This document shows positions 21,130 through 32,658 of a DNA stretch of 64,000 bases, in pieces. The notes under the pieces were generated by a model, which did not search any database, had not been told where the DNA came from, and saw only the letters and a program-made list of their open reading frames with translations. This DNA comes from Brachypterus glaber (Eukaryota > Arthropoda > Insecta > Coleoptera > Kateretidae), in assembly GCA_958510825.1 (NCBI GenBank), contig OY294047.1:5270001-5334000 (forward strand), in the 5' to 3' direction. Position 1 is the stretch's first letter; the number at the start of each line of letters is the position of its first letter. Both the position numbers and the translations under genes were made by a program.

Positions 21130-21676
21130 TAGTCCTCGGGCCCACGCTCAGTAGAATTTTTGTGATTACCTCACCGTTATATGAGTTCTTTGTGTCCAAT
21201 CGAACAACTTCTTACATAAAAAAATTCTCGGTAGTGGGGCGCTTTTTTTTTGGGATCAACCCTTAACTTTAGGGTGTCCGACAACGGTATTGTCCGAAAA
21301 TTTTTGTCGGTTGAGGTTACCACTTGATTTTAAATATTTTTATTAAACGATCCTGAAAAAATCTGCTGTGAGGTGCTAAGGTGCTAGGTACCCTTGACAT
21401 GGTAAAGTTATGACGTCATAAAATTTAGCACCTCATAGCTAATTTTTTCAGGATCGTTTAATAAAAATATTTAAAATCAAGTGGTAACCTTGTCCGACAA
21501 AAATTTTCGGCCATTGTCGGATGCCCTAAAGTTAACATTTGGTCCCAAAAAAAAAACGCCCGCTACCGAAAATTTTCTATATAAGGTGTTGTTCTACTGG
21601 ACATAAAGAACACATATGCAAAGTCTCAGCGGTGAGGTAATCACAAAAATTCTACTGGGCGTGGGCCCGAGGACTA
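21130..21676. mobile_element. Foldback element, TAGTCCTCGGGCCCACGC ends
   Basis: Nearly the whole element is an inverted repeat with arms of about 240 bp: TAGTCCTCGGGCCCACGC, GTGATTACCTCACCG, CCTAAAGTTAA, TTGTCGGA and CGATCCTGAAAAAAT occur in mirror order. The spacer near 21370-21430 is short. Flanked by TAA on both sides (possible 3-bp duplication). Noncoding. Confidence 0.8.
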
Positions 21677-23670
21677 TAACTTTTATATACATTTTTTTAT
21701 TATACTTTAAAACATTCCCCCTGGAATTTTGGAAAGTGTATGATTTAGAGTAGGCACGTTAGCTGCCGAATACAGCTCTTACTTACTAATTCTTTAGTTT
21801 TATATTTTATTTTTAAAGTATTTACCAACATTGTTAAAACATTTAGTTCCATTAAACTAATCTTTCAAAGCTTTTTGTAGCATTTTATTTAAACTAATTA
21901 AAGGATCTAAGTCATAAAAATAAAGGATTAAAAGGACTATGGGGGGTTATACAATAGCGTACCTTTTATTTAGCCGTTAAGGTAAGTTTATAACCAACAA
22001 ATAGCCATAGTGATTTTAGTTCTGTATTTCATTTTTGATCCTAAACCGCTATACGATTTTTTTTATTTTTAAAAGAAGAATCACAGTTTAAAATGTATTT
22101 TTTGTATTAACTAATTAAGTGCTAGCTTACATATTATCTACCGTTGTCAAGGCTTGTTTACGTTGACAACTAATACAATCAGTGAACTCATTTATTATTG
22201 ACCGTTGTTAAGCATTGTTTATTGACGACGGTCAATAATGAAAAAAATTAAGACAACTGCTAACTTTTTCCAACTTGTCAAACTGATAACTATGTCAAAA
22301 TAGTTTTTAAACTACATTAGTAAATAATATTTGGAGTAGTAGAAAAAATGGTATATGCACCACGTATGCGAACTGTCTTAAGTGTTCTCGACTGATTTTT
22401 CGCCTCGACTCCGTCTCAGCAAAAAAACTTCAGTCTCGAACACTAAAGAGTTAGTTCACATACCAGGTGCATAATATACTACTGTATTACTATTTCTAGC
22501 TTACTATGTAGGTATGAATTAACTGGTTAAGAAAAATATATATTTCTTTTTAAAATACTATTATTATTTTATTAACATCACAATAGAACTGAGCTCTTTT
22601 TCTCCCTCACAAATTAATTAATTAATTAAGTAAATTGATTAATGTTATTCTAAACAATTTTATTTATTTACTTGAAATGTTTATAATATTTAAAAAATGA
22701 CTATATATTTCTTACGTATCTTTGGGCCTTGAAATAAAAAATGAGATTTAAAAATCTCGCCTACTTGCATTTGGACAATCAAGCTTTATATTGCTTTCCC
22801 ATTTTGAAAATTTTCAAAATTTCGAAAATTTTTATTTTTTTTGCTTATTTGTGCATTTTGTAACGTTTTATGTCGATATAAATCAATTTTAAGCAAAAAA
22901 AAAAATTCGCTCGGTTGTTTTGTCGTTCTGTCCGGGACATTTCGTATCCACAATAACTTAAGAAAGTTTTAAGCTATAGACTTGAAATTTGGCATACAGG
23001 TATGTTACTAAAAGTTCTCGCTCGGGATTGTTTTTGGTAAACACTGGGGTGGGGCAAGTTGGGTAAATGGGGTAAATACAATAATTTTTCACAAAAATTT
23101 TAAAATTGCTATATAGGGGTTTTTTAGGTTGCTGAAATTGAATATGACAATTAAAAAATTAACCAAATTCCACCCCCACAGGGGTGAGGGGGTAAATATT
23201 TTAAAATATTTTTAATATTTAATCTAACGCGCGGATGTGAAAAATGGGAAGGAGATTTTACTGGGCAGTGTATTTTTAAAGTTCCATACTATTTAATTCT
23301 AATAGTTTTGCCCGAAAACACTCAGTAAGTCAAGAATAGGGTTATCAGAAAAAAGATACAGAGCATTTAAGTTGGTGAATTAGGCATCATATTCAAAAAA
23401 TTATTAGTTTTCCAGTTGATTTCGAAAAATGGAAAAAAAAAATTAAAAATTTTGCACATTTTCAAAATGCGTCTTTGCACATAACTATGCAAAAAAATCG
23501 CTCAGGGTGGAAATATGAAGCTAAGCTTTCCAAACGAACCCTTTTTGATTACAAAAAAAAAACATTAGGCATTTCATTGCAAGGTCAAACTACCGTTCGT
23601 CTGTACTACATTATTTATTGTCAAATTTGGTTTCAGCGCCCAAATACAAGTAAGAAAAGTATAGTTTGCA
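21677..23670. other. Intron with hairpin and interspersed-repeat debris
   Basis: Holds a small hairpin at 22350-22480 (TATGCACCACGTATGCGAAC, mirrored by GTTCACATACCAGGTGCATA) and, at 22740-23690, a noncoding interspersed repeat with GTCGTTCTGTCCGGGACATTTCG and GGTAAACACTGGGGTGGGGC. A pair of TTGTCAAGGCTTGTTTACGTTGAC-type inverted words occurs near 22150-22240. No coding exon seen. The frame at 23475-23696 is low complexity. Confidence 0.4.
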
Positions 23671-24220
23671 TGGCTAGGCTTAAAAATTTTAAATGAAAAG
23701 TCAAACCAACCAGGATTTTTTGATTTTAGGTTGTTTTAGGGACATTTTCAAACAGTCTTTGATAAAAATTGAAATCGCTCAGGAAACCGTTTTTAAATAG
23801 TCATTCTTCTTCTTCTTCTTTTTCAAGTTTTTCCTGACATGGCAATAGCGAGTTTTTTCTATGACACAACCTATAGCATAGGTACTACCCATGATACTCA
23901 ATATAATCACGACCATTCACACGCCTATTTTGTTAATGTCCAAAATTACGGTCGTCTTATTTTAGACATTAATAAAGTAGTCTGAATGGTCGTGATTATA
24001 TTGAGTATCATGGGTAGTACATATGCTATAGGTTGTGTCATAGAAAAAACTCCGTATTGTGATGTCAGGGAAAATTTGAAGAAGAATTACTTTATTTAAA
24101 AACGGCTTCGTAAGAGATTTCTATTTTTGTCAAAAACTGTTTGGAAATGTCCCAAAAGCAACCTAAAATCAAAAAATCTGGTGTGGTTTGACTTTTCATT
24201 TAAATTTTTTAAGGCTAGCC
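23671..24220. mobile_element. Foldback element, GGCTAGGCTTAAAAA ends
   Basis: About 550 bp with arms of about 240 bp: TGGCTAGGCTTAAAAATTTTAAATG, AAGTCAAACC, TCAAAAAATC, ACCTATAGCATA and ATGATACTCAATATAATCACGACCATTC recur in reverse. The centre is near 23940. A truncated, re-invaded relative lies at 39005-39725. Confidence 0.8.
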
Positions 24221-24278
24221 GTGTCTAGATAATTGGACCTAATTTTTTTTACTATTTAGTCTCAGTACTAACTATTAA

Positions 24279-25117
24279 ACAGAGATGGGTCGTGACAGCG
24301 ATTTTGAAGAACTGTCACTAACCGTGACAGAGACAAAATCACGGCGACAAAGACACCTGGACAAATCACAGCTCCTTTTTCCTTTTTTACAAAATATTTT
24401 ATTTTTCAACTCTAATTTTATTTGTGTGCAACTGCTACTATCGATACAAGAAATATAAAAATTATTAATTATATTTTTATTTAAGAAGTCAGCTAGAAGC
24501 AATCACCTTGTTTACAATCTATAATATACGTACACTGTAAAAAGCAAACTAAATATTCAGTTACAAATGTATAGGAATTTATGATCCTATACAAATGTAC
24601 TTTAATTTTTGTTAAAAACAGTATAATTTTTTGTAATTTTATTGAATTGGAATCGCGCGCATATGAAAACTTAATTATTTATAGTATTAGTGGGTAAATT
24701 AAGATATTGCCTATAAAAAAATTGACCTGCGAGGCGTCAGCCAAGCAGGTTAATTTTCGAGAGGGCAATATCGGTTTACCCATGAGTGCCATACAAGGTT
24801 TTATCCAATAAATAGCTTAGGAATTCATATTTTTATTTAAAATTGTAATGACATTTACATGAAAATAATTTGACAAGTGACAGTTGAGTGGGTAAAATAA
24901 ATAATTATCCCCTCAATAAAGTAAAAGCCACGCGGGGGTTATTATTGAGTTTATCTATTTAAAATAAAGCTGGTATTGGATAAAGGTTATTTTTAGTCAC
25001 TATCAAAATCACTATTCCGATGTCACGGTGACTTTTTTTGACAACGGAACTACCAGTTCCGGTTCCGTCTAAGTAGCCGTGACAAAATCAGTGACAGTGA
25101 TGTCACGACCCATCTCT
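24279..25117. mobile_element. hAT-like MITE with nested repeat
   Basis: Ends ACAGAGATGGGTCGTGACAG and TGTCACGACCCATCTCT, flanked by 8-bp duplications ACTATTAA (24271-24278 and 25118-25125), the hAT hallmark. GTGACAG words recur inside both ends. The centre, 24684-24990, is another repeat also present at 47325-47640. Confidence 0.85.
24684..24990. repeat. Dispersed repeat nested in hAT-like MITE
   Basis: Matches 47325-47640 over its length: GTGGGTAAATTAAGATATTGCC, GACCTGCGAGGCGTCAGCCAAGCAGGTTAATTTT, GAGGGCAATATCGGTTTACCCATGAGTGCC and AAGCCACGCGGGGGTTATTATTGAG. It contains two hairpins (CCTGCGAGGCG...CAAGCAGG; GGCAATATC...GATATTGCC). Classification unknown. Confidence 0.75.
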
Positions 25118-25182
25118 ACTATTAATATATTTAAAAATGATTTTGCATGCATTCAATTTTTTGAATTTTGAATTTTTTGAAT

Positions 25183-25485
25183 ATCATCATGTTAGTTTCT
25201 TAACCTTGCACATCGTCGTATCAAAACAACAAGGTTCTATCCGACATTATGAGAATACAGTAAGTGTCAATATATTTTGTACTATAAATTTTAAACGCTT
25301 TAACTTATTAATTTAAAATTTTGTATAAATAACGGATAAAATGCAATCAATATCCATAAAAAGTTTTAACTCATCAAGATAAAGCATTTTAACCTTGTTA
25401 TACAAAATATACCGACAGTCACTGTAATTTCACAATGTCAGATAGAACCATGTTGTTCTGACACGACCACATGATGACTACATAC
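25183..25485. repeat. Foldback with AACAAGGTTCTATC arms
   Basis: CATCATGT, CGTCGTATCAAAACAACAAGGTTCTATCCGACATT and ACAGTAAGTGTC are mirrored by GACAGTCACTGT, AATGTCAGATAGAACCATGTTGTTCTGACACGACC and ACATGATG. Arms of about 110 bp with some mismatches. Noncoding. Confidence 0.6.
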
Positions 25486-26650
25486 AAACTCCAATTAATT
25501 ATTCCAATACAAAGTTACTATATAGTAATAACAGTACTAATGGTAATAGTACTAATTAGAATAAATGTTATAAGGATGATTATCACTAAATAAACTAAGC
25601 CGTTCTGTCGTTTTTATTGGCCAAAAAGAAAGATGGCTTCTCAGCTGGCCAATAAAGAGGACAGAATGGCTTAGTTTAGTATAGGAGTTTGTATAGGTTA
25701 TAGTTATAAGTTATCATGTACAGAATTTATTAGTGCATAGAACTGAGCTGAAAAAACAACACGGCGATGTGTAAACAAGAATCAGTTAAATTTTTATCTA
25801 CTGGTTTAGACAAATTTTCTAGAATACAGAATTTTCATTAGTAATACATAATCCTACTTATATCCAATTTAATTGGATTACACCGGTTCACCTGACCACA
25901 AATAAGAAAGATCTAAATACGTTAAATTTTATTAATATTGAATAAAAATAGGCTAATAAAAAATTGCCTTAATTTTGCATTTTAGTTGATATTTTGTTAT
26001 AATATTACATTATCAGGCTTGTTATATCAAAGAACGAGAAAACTGGTATATATTCGATTTTCCGGTATATATTCGAGACGAAAATATCCCGTCGTTATGG
26101 TAATGCCTTGTTGTTTATTAGTTGAAGCCGATATTATGATAGTTGAAAAAAAATAGTCTGGTTAATAGTAATTGACCTAATTTTTTTGTGGGCCTGTGTT
26201 ATTTATTTTGTATCATATTAAATATAATACTTATCACTATATTTTTGGCACATAGTTACGAATAATACTTACGTCTTTTTTATCAGTTCAATTCATTTAA
26301 AATATTATTAAACCTAACAATTAAATTATAAAAAATAAATATTACAAACTATTAGCATTTAAAAAATATTCATAGATATAAAACAATATATTTTTTTATA
26401 AACAATATAAAACCTATGTTCTATAAAAAAATAAGTAAAAATAAATTAAAATTATTAAATATTTTTAAATATTTGATTATTTAAAAAATGTTATTTAGTA
26501 AAAATAAAGTTTAAAAATTTTAATTATAATTATCTCGAAAACCAGATATAGTTTTATATAGCTTTTAAAATAAAAATTGATTCTACACATAGAACCTTTA
26601 AATAAAGCTAATTAAAACCACGAATATAACTGTCAACAAATAACGATATA
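25486..26650. other. AT-rich intron with small palindromes
   Basis: Contains a small palindrome at 25587-25679 (AAACTAAGCCGTTCTGTCGTTTTTATTGGCCA mirrored), an inverted match of 25490-25520 with 52205-52260, and at 26178-26206 the end TTTTTTTGTGGGCCTGTGTTA, the partner type of the CACAGGCCC end at 9306. No coding exon seen. Confidence 0.4.
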
Positions 26651-27363
26651 CAGAGCGGTCCAAAAGTCACCCCCCCTCTTAACTTTTGAACCAGTTGAGA
26701 TATCGACTTCAAATTTGGAACTTTTAAATAAGACAACTTAAGCTATCTTTTAGCATATATTTGATACTTTCAGCTCTTAAAATGTGGGCGGGGGGGCATG
26801 GGGGCACATTTTTTTAAATGGAAAGGGGGGTCGTGTAATACATCATTTTAAAGCTTATAAAATTCTCCATTTAACTCCATATTTCTAAATTAAAAAAAAA
26901 TGGGTTTAAAATGGGGTTGAAAATGGGTATTAATGTCAAAATTCCTATAGAAAAAAACAAATAATTTTTTTAAAAATGCCTAATTTCATCATAAAAAAAT
27001 GTTAATTATACTTTTAAACTAATTTTAGTTGACATAAATAAAAATTTATAAAAAAAACTTAAAAAATCGAATGTTTTAGCACAAAAAATTGAAAAATCAA
27101 AACCTTAAAAAACATTTTTAAAAAAATTAAAAATTTTATTTTAAATAGAGAATTTTATAAGCTTTAAAATGATGTATCACACGACCCCCTTTTCCATTTA
27201 AAAAAATGACCCCCATGCCCCCCTGCCCACATTTTAAGAGCTGAAAGTATTAAATATATGCTAAAAGATAGTTTAAGTTATCTTATTTAAAAGTTCCAAA
27301 TTTGAAGTCGATATCTCAACTGATTTAAAAGTTAAAAGGGGGGGTGAGTTTTGGACCGCACTG
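26651..27363. mobile_element. TA foldback element, GCGGTCCAAAAGTCACC ends
   Basis: 713 bp, ends CAGAGCGGTCCAAAAGTCACCCCCCC and GGGGGGTGAGTTTTGGACCGCACTG, TA on both sides. Both arms run for over 250 bp (CTTTTAGCATATATTTGATACTTTCAGCTCTTAAAATGTGGGCGGG and AAATGGAAAGGGGGGTCGTGTAATACATCATTTTAAAGC mirrored). Sister copy 58620-59328; decayed copy 17885-19115. Confidence 0.88.
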
Positions 27364-27774
27364 TATTTGTTTCTGTAGAAACAAGATTATATGTTATTAA
27401 GGAAAAATCTTAATTTTGGGATACCGTTCAAATACGATTCGTAAATTTCACTAGAAAATATTAGTTTTAAAGGTCCCCATTTAGGGACTGGTATATGCCA
27501 GCAAATAACTGTTTCATTAGTTATTTATTTAAAAGATGAAACAGTAATACAGTAAATTAAATATTAGGGGAATTTTTATCTACCTATTATACATGAGATC
27601 AATAATACATATCTATAATTATTTTGATGTTTTTGTTTTATCATACCATATAAATTAATAACTTTAGTATAGTTTTGCAATAATCAAAATTTTTGAATAG
27701 TTTTTGTAGGTTTGATGTCTCATCCACTAGTTGGGTCTCCAAATAATTGGGAGTAAAGACGGGAGACTTATATC
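27364..27774. other. AT-rich intron, nothing recognised
   Basis: About 400 bp without exon, repeat or clear palindrome that I can identify on either strand. Confidence 0.4.
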
Positions 27775-28255
27775 CCTACTCTCAATTTACCCTATTTCTA
27801 ACATCCCTATTCCATAACATCCCTATTCCACAACTGTGTTCCGTAATATCTCTGCTCCATAACATCTCTACTCCCCAACAACTCTACTCCGCACTATATG
27901 CACTCGATTAGCCACTTGTCTTAACTCAAAATATTTGTCAATCTAAGTCATTGTCAAATATGAATTTAGTTTATTAATTACTTAATAATAATTAGTAAAT
28001 GAGTATGCGTACAATTGAGTTTTAGAATAATACATTTGTGTTTGTTCTAGATTTGAATTTAAAGACGAACGTTTTCTAGGAAAAAAAATAAAATAATCTA
28101 GAAGTGGCTAATAAAGTGCATATAGTGTGGAGTAGAGTTATTGGGAAGTAGAGTTGTTATGGAGTAGAGATGTTAGGGAGTAGGATTGTTGTGGAGTAGG
28201 GATGTTATGGAGTAGGTATGTTAGGAAGTAGGGAAATTGAGAGTAGAGATGTTAG
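27775..28255. mobile_element. Foldback with minisatellite arms
   Basis: The arms consist of a 15-16 bp minisatellite: CTATTCCATAACATCC-type units on the left (27780-27900) and GGAGTAGGGATGTTAT-type units on the right (28125-28250), in opposite orientation. The centre has GCACTCGATTAGCCACTTGT mirrored near 28105. AAAGACG followed by a G/A-rich word is found on both sides, a possible target duplication. TIRs made of tandem repeats recall Foldback (FB) elements. Confidence 0.7.
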
Positions 28256-28267
28256 TCTGCCCTAAAG

Positions 28268-28497
28268 ACGAGGGAAACAGAAATACGTCCAAATATAGCT
28301 GGACAAGTTGTCCAGGTCAACAATAAAACATATCTGAAAAAAGAGGACACAAAGAAATTAGGATACGTTATCAAAAGAAAGGCTGCGTCTTTTAATAGGC
28401 TCCTAAAATCAGAAAGAAGTACTATGTTAAATAGTTTTAAATGTAATTTCAAAAAACAGTTTCATTTATTTACTGTTCTAGTAATGCACATAAGATA
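28268..28497 (+). CDS. Short open frame of unknown origin
   Basis: About 75 codons open on the plus strand without an early ATG, ending at TAA near 28497. The residues look like real protein rather than AT noise: RPNIAGQVVQVNNKTYLKK then DTKKLGYVIKRKAASFNRLL. Basic and amphipathic. It directly abuts the right end of the minisatellite foldback, as if that element had inserted into an older coding sequence. No domain recognised; could be a transposon gene fragment or a plus-strand exon. Splice sites were not identified with confidence. Confidence 0.3.
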
Positions 28498-28605
28498 AAT
28501 CAAAAACACCTTAAACAAATTAGTGATGGAAAATTTTAGGTTAACTGGACATAATGAAATAAATTCATGTTTTTTTCAAGCATAAGGATTTTTGTACTTA
28601 CGTTA

Positions 28606-29012
28606 GGGGTCGTCCATAAAATACGTCACACTTTTTTAGGTGATTTTAGACCCACCCCTACGTCACACATTATCACAAAGTCTTGACCCCCCCATTGTGA
28701 CGTCAGAATCTAATTTTAGAAAAATATTTGTTCTTGCGATGGTAGAGAAGCAGTTAATTTGCGCTATTTGTTTTGATTTATCGGGATACGCTTTACCATA
28801 AGCTTCATAGAGGTTATTGTACAAAGAACCGAAATCCGACATGACTGTCTTTGATATTCAACTTTTATAGAGAAATATAACACTGCGAATTCACAGTTTG
28901 TCAGTGGTTCTACTTATGAGAAAGTAAAAAAGTTATTTTGAGTAGGTCAATAAAATTTTTGGTGTGACGTCACACTGTACCAAGCCCCCCATGTCACAAT
29001 TCATCACAAAAG
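28606..29012. mobile_element. Truncated PIF/Harbinger-like MITE
   Basis: The left end GGGGTCGTCCATAAAATACG-TCACAC follows TTA and is of the same type as the 16489-17170 ends. Near the right side GTGTGACGTCACACTGTACCAAGCCCCCCATGTCACAATTCATCACA mirrors the inner left block. The outermost right TIR is missing. Confidence 0.65.
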
Positions 29013-29019
29013 CCTGTTT

Positions 29020-29610
29020 CTGCAGTTCACGTGATGCACGAAGTGCCTACTCTAGTTCACCTCACTTACCTTCGGTAAACTACCACCAGTGAGCCAGTGT
29101 TTTTCGATACATAAATAAAACTTCTTAACATCTTAGAATACGGAAATCATCCGTTACAGCAAGTGTATTATACAAGACAATTTAGATCACCCAAACCCCC
29201 TCATCTCAAACTTTCTAGATTACGATCACGAAATCCACTACACTCACAAAATGATCAAAAACGTCCTCAACCAATAATGGTACCCACCAATCCAGGACAG
29301 ATGCATTTCCAGCATCAGTGAGCTAGTCTCACTGCTCCCGCACCTCCCTATTCCACTCTTTCTCATCCCCCACCTACCCCTCTCACCGCCCCCATCGCCA
29401 ATTCATGACAGATGCAACTCCAGCATCAGTGAGCAGACACTCACACCCCCAATTATCCATTCAAACTAATTCTATTTTAGACAAATGAGCCATAGGCACT
29501 GAGCCTGTCTCTTAAAGATCCAAACAAACTACTGATGATGATCTTAGAACACATTTTCTTAAGAACCTCGACTTGAGACTGAGCTACAAGAACTAAAATG
29601 TGGCGCTTTA
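29020..29610. repeat. C-rich tract, possible LINE 3' UTR
   Basis: Unusually C-rich on the plus strand for this window (CCCACCTACCCCTCTCACCGCCCCC). Two direct copies of GACAGATGCA-TTCCAGCATCAGTGAGC occur near 29305 and 29410. A short TGATGATGAT run follows near 29533. C-rich 3' UTRs with simple tails are common in non-LTR retrotransposons; no ORF supports it here. Confidence 0.3.
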
Positions 29611-29959
29611 TAGATATTCACTATTAGTTCTGTTTCAAGGTTTTTTGGGGTTTCTCAGTGAATTTTTCTTAATTTTTCTCTACTCTGCCAACCAAGGGTA
29701 GTTTACTTTTTCATAAATGAAAATTGATAACAGCAAAATAATCAAAACTCTAAAACTTATTCAAACCTTTTTGAGGTGGAACCGTACCATTTTCAGTTTA
29801 TTTTACATTATATCCATTACCTAATTAAAAAGTTAAATTATAATAATAGATATAATTAATATTAATTATAGCGATATCTAAAATTATTTAGATATCACTA
29901 TTAATTATATCATCATTAATTTGTCCATCACTATAATAAGTAGATAAAAATTCCATTAT
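29611..29959. other. 3' flank of exon G with AT palindrome
   Basis: Region beyond the exon G stop in the direction of transcription. An AT palindrome at 29840-29915 (TATAATTAATATTAATTATAGCGATATC / GATATCACTATTAATTATAT) lies within 120 bp of the stop. No AATAAA close to the stop; no other exon seen. Confidence 0.4.
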
Positions 29960-30246
29960 TCATAAGTAATCTTGTAAAGAATAAGTTGTAGCCCTTTTTT
30001 TGTTAATAGTGACATTTTGAAATTCCAATTTTGACAGTTCGTAACCAGCTCCATTTGGTGGATGGTTATGTTCTCCTCTGGTGGTTACGTTATCTCCGCT
30101 GGTCCAAATCCACGATCTGCATTTGGTTTTTTTGTAAGAACAACATTTCCAAATACTTTTGTCTGAATATTTTTTGTTCAAAGTGTACGTGTTGGAATCA
30201 AATATTATTTTTGGATGTTTTATTGACACATCAAAATGTATTTTTC
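29960..30246 (-). CDS. mod(mdg4): FLYWCH terminal exon G
   Basis: Alternative 3' exon. The acceptor TTTTAG ends at 30247; the exon opens with GA in phase 1 and codes 94 residues. Start GKIHFDVS, KHPKIIF at 10-16, W33, C35 (with a second Cys at 36), C43, H60 and H62 in GEHNHPPNG. The tail has FQNVTINKKRA and ends LQDYL. It opens the second subclass of the array (GKI-F-D-x-S, KHP in place of KNP, CRSxVWTSG after the second Cys), shared with exons H, I and J. It lacks the common R/Y before W (SIWKC). Frame intact. Confidence 0.86.
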
Positions 30247-30249
30247 CTA

Positions 30250-31169
30250 AAACTAAAAATTATTTACGTTTTGGTTTTTATTTACGATGGTTTGTATACG
30301 TACTAACATTGAGAAGCTGGATGCATAACTAAAAAGAAAAAAAAATACACGACCACTACTGACTAATTATTTAGATAAGTTACTTAAAAACACTTAGTAA
30401 TATCATACAATAATACATGGACGAAATTTGGTTTGGACTGTTTAATAAATTTGAGAAAAAAAAATTGAAAAATTTTCAAAAAAAAAATATTTTACAAGCC
30501 GTTTTTTTTTATATTTTGATGACGATTACAAAATGTTTACTAAACATTTTTTAGGACCAATATGTTAAGTGTACACTTATTCATTTAATTATTTTGTAAA
30601 ACTTTGATCAAAACGGTTTGATGAAACAATTTGAAAATTTACAGGGCTCTTGTGGACATTGAACTGTAAAAATTACACTTGATATTAGTCGTTTCATCAA
30701 AATTTGTAAATAAGCAGTAGGTTTTCTAAAAAAACGCAAAAAGTCAATTTTTTAGTGGATGAGAAAAATCATGGTAAGCCCTTGATGAGATATCGAAGAT
30801 CAAAAACAAAAGGATCCTTTTTCATTTAAAGTCAGATACCTCAGGGAAAAATCGACGTAGAGAGAATAAAAAAAGCAAATTATAGCTGAATAAACAAGCT
30901 AACTAAAAAGGCCAATGCATTGGTTTAACTGAGAAAAAAATTCCCAATCGGTGGACCCAAAAAAAATTAAAAAAAATTGGAAATTTATTGTCTCGCGCTA
31001 TTTTTTATGATTACGCAATAACCCACAAAAAAAATTTTGGCAAAAGATCTCGAAACTAGAAACCTAAAGCTTCATTTTTTTTTAAATCTTCTACCATTTT
31101 TTACCCTTTCAAAAATCACTAAAAAGTTTGGTGTTTTTTTGCTCCTTTAATTTTTTTCAGTAGTGTATA
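30250..31169. other. AT-rich intron, no gene seen
   Basis: Upstream intron of exon G. Long A/T runs (30460-30510, 31080-31165) and a phrase GATGAGATATCGAAGATCAAAAAC typical of insect interspersed repeats. No exon features on either strand; the frame at 30031-30306 is antisense to exon G. Confidence 0.4.
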
Positions 31170-32328
31170 CAGGGTGTATTTGAAATAGGGTAGGAAATTT
31201 TAACAGGTGATTCTACATAATAAAATATGACAAAAAGTTCCTATAAACATATGTCTAAAAATGCGTCATAAGGGAGCTACGCCCCTTTGAAATTTTCTAA
31301 AAAAATCGGTTTTTATTTAATAACTCAGGAACCCTCTGGAATATATTAACGAGGTTTTGCACGTGAATTAATCCTAATAAGGCCCATCTTTGTATGTCAT
31401 TTTCACGTACTTATTTAAACCAGGGGTGTGCGAAACGGGGGGGCCTTATTAGTTTTTTGTTCCAAACTTTTTTGCAATTTTATTTGTGAAATATGATTTC
31501 TCAGGTCAAAATACATAAAAAAGGTACTCTTGTTGTAATACTCTAGGATTAACCGTTTTCGAGAAAAGTTCATTTGAAGGTGAAATTTCACCGTTCGAGG
31601 ATGAAAAATTAAATACTAAAATGTCGAAAACCAAAATTTTAATAATGCAATGTTATTCTACATCAAAAGCTAAGAATAAAAGTTTCCATACATGTAGGTC
31701 GAAAAAACGCTTTTAAACCTACCATAGCCCTTTAAAAATGGTGCATATTTAGGAGACCATAGCTCCATTAGGATTGATTTTTGGAAGTACCTGTATATGA
31801 GGTTTTTTTCTTAGTTTTTAATGTACATTCGCCTTGCATCATTAAAATTTTGGTTTTCAACATTTTAGTATATTATTTTTCGTCCTCGAACCGTGGAATT
31901 TCACCTTCAAATGAATTTTTCTCGAAAACGGTTAATCCTACAGTATTACAACAAGAGTACCTTTTTATGTATTTTGACCTGAGGAATCATATTTTAAAAA
32001 TAAAATTGCAAAAAAGTTACACAGAAAAAAGTTTGGGACATAAAACTGATAAGCCCCACCCGTTTCGCACACCCCTGGTTGAAATAAGTACATGAAAATA
32101 ACACATAAAAACGGGCCTTGGTAGGATTAGTTGATGTGCAAAACCTCGTTGATATATCTCAAAGGGTTCCTGAGTTATTAAATAAAAACCGATTTTTTTA
32201 GCCACTTTCAAAGGGGCGTAGCTCCCTTATGACGCATTTTTAGACATATGTTTATAGGAACTTTTTGTCATATTTTATGATGTAGAATCACCTGTTAAAA
32301 TTTCCTACCCTATTTCAAATACACCGTG
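31170..32328. mobile_element. 1.16-kb TA foldback element
   Basis: Ends CAGGGTGTATTTGAAATAGGGTAGG and CCTACCCTATTTCAAATACACCGTG, TA on both sides. Arms of over 500 bp mirror each other (GTGATTCTACATAATAAAATATGAC, GCGTCATAAGGGAGCTACG, CAGGGGTGTGCGAAACGG, AACCGTTTTCGAGAAAA). Its inner phrases (GATTCTACAT, GGGAGCTACG) are shared with the 5859 family, so the two are probably related. A fragment lies at 45440-45760. The frame at 31781-32095 is antisense to the arm's own copy. Confidence 0.85.
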
Positions 32329-32339
32329 TATAATATAAC

Positions 32340-32550
32340 AAATAATTTTGGTTAAAAAAAAATGTTGCCTTTTTTATATTGAAAATATTAAGTAGTAAAA
32401 ATGGTTTTGAAATAAACTATGATTAGTACGTTGTTTTTAAGACGCGTAATTAAAACTGCAGAGGATATCATCATGATGAGTGTAAGTGTAAGATTGATTT
32501 TTATAATCAAACTTCGCCATTTTGATGTAATTATATGTCAAATAAAGTCG

Positions 32551-32608
<58 letters not shown>

Positions 32609-32640
32609 TAGCGCGAACTGAAAAATGGCCAAGTTAAACC
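32340..32640 (+). repeat. Repeat tail with (TTA)n microsatellite
   Basis: A pure (TTA)n run of about 19 units at 32552-32608 follows AATAAAGTCG. This order resembles the 3' end of a non-LTR retrotransposon or SINE with a simple tail, but no coding remnant precedes it. Confidence 0.5.
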
Positions 32641-32658
32641 TATTTTTATTTTTATTTA

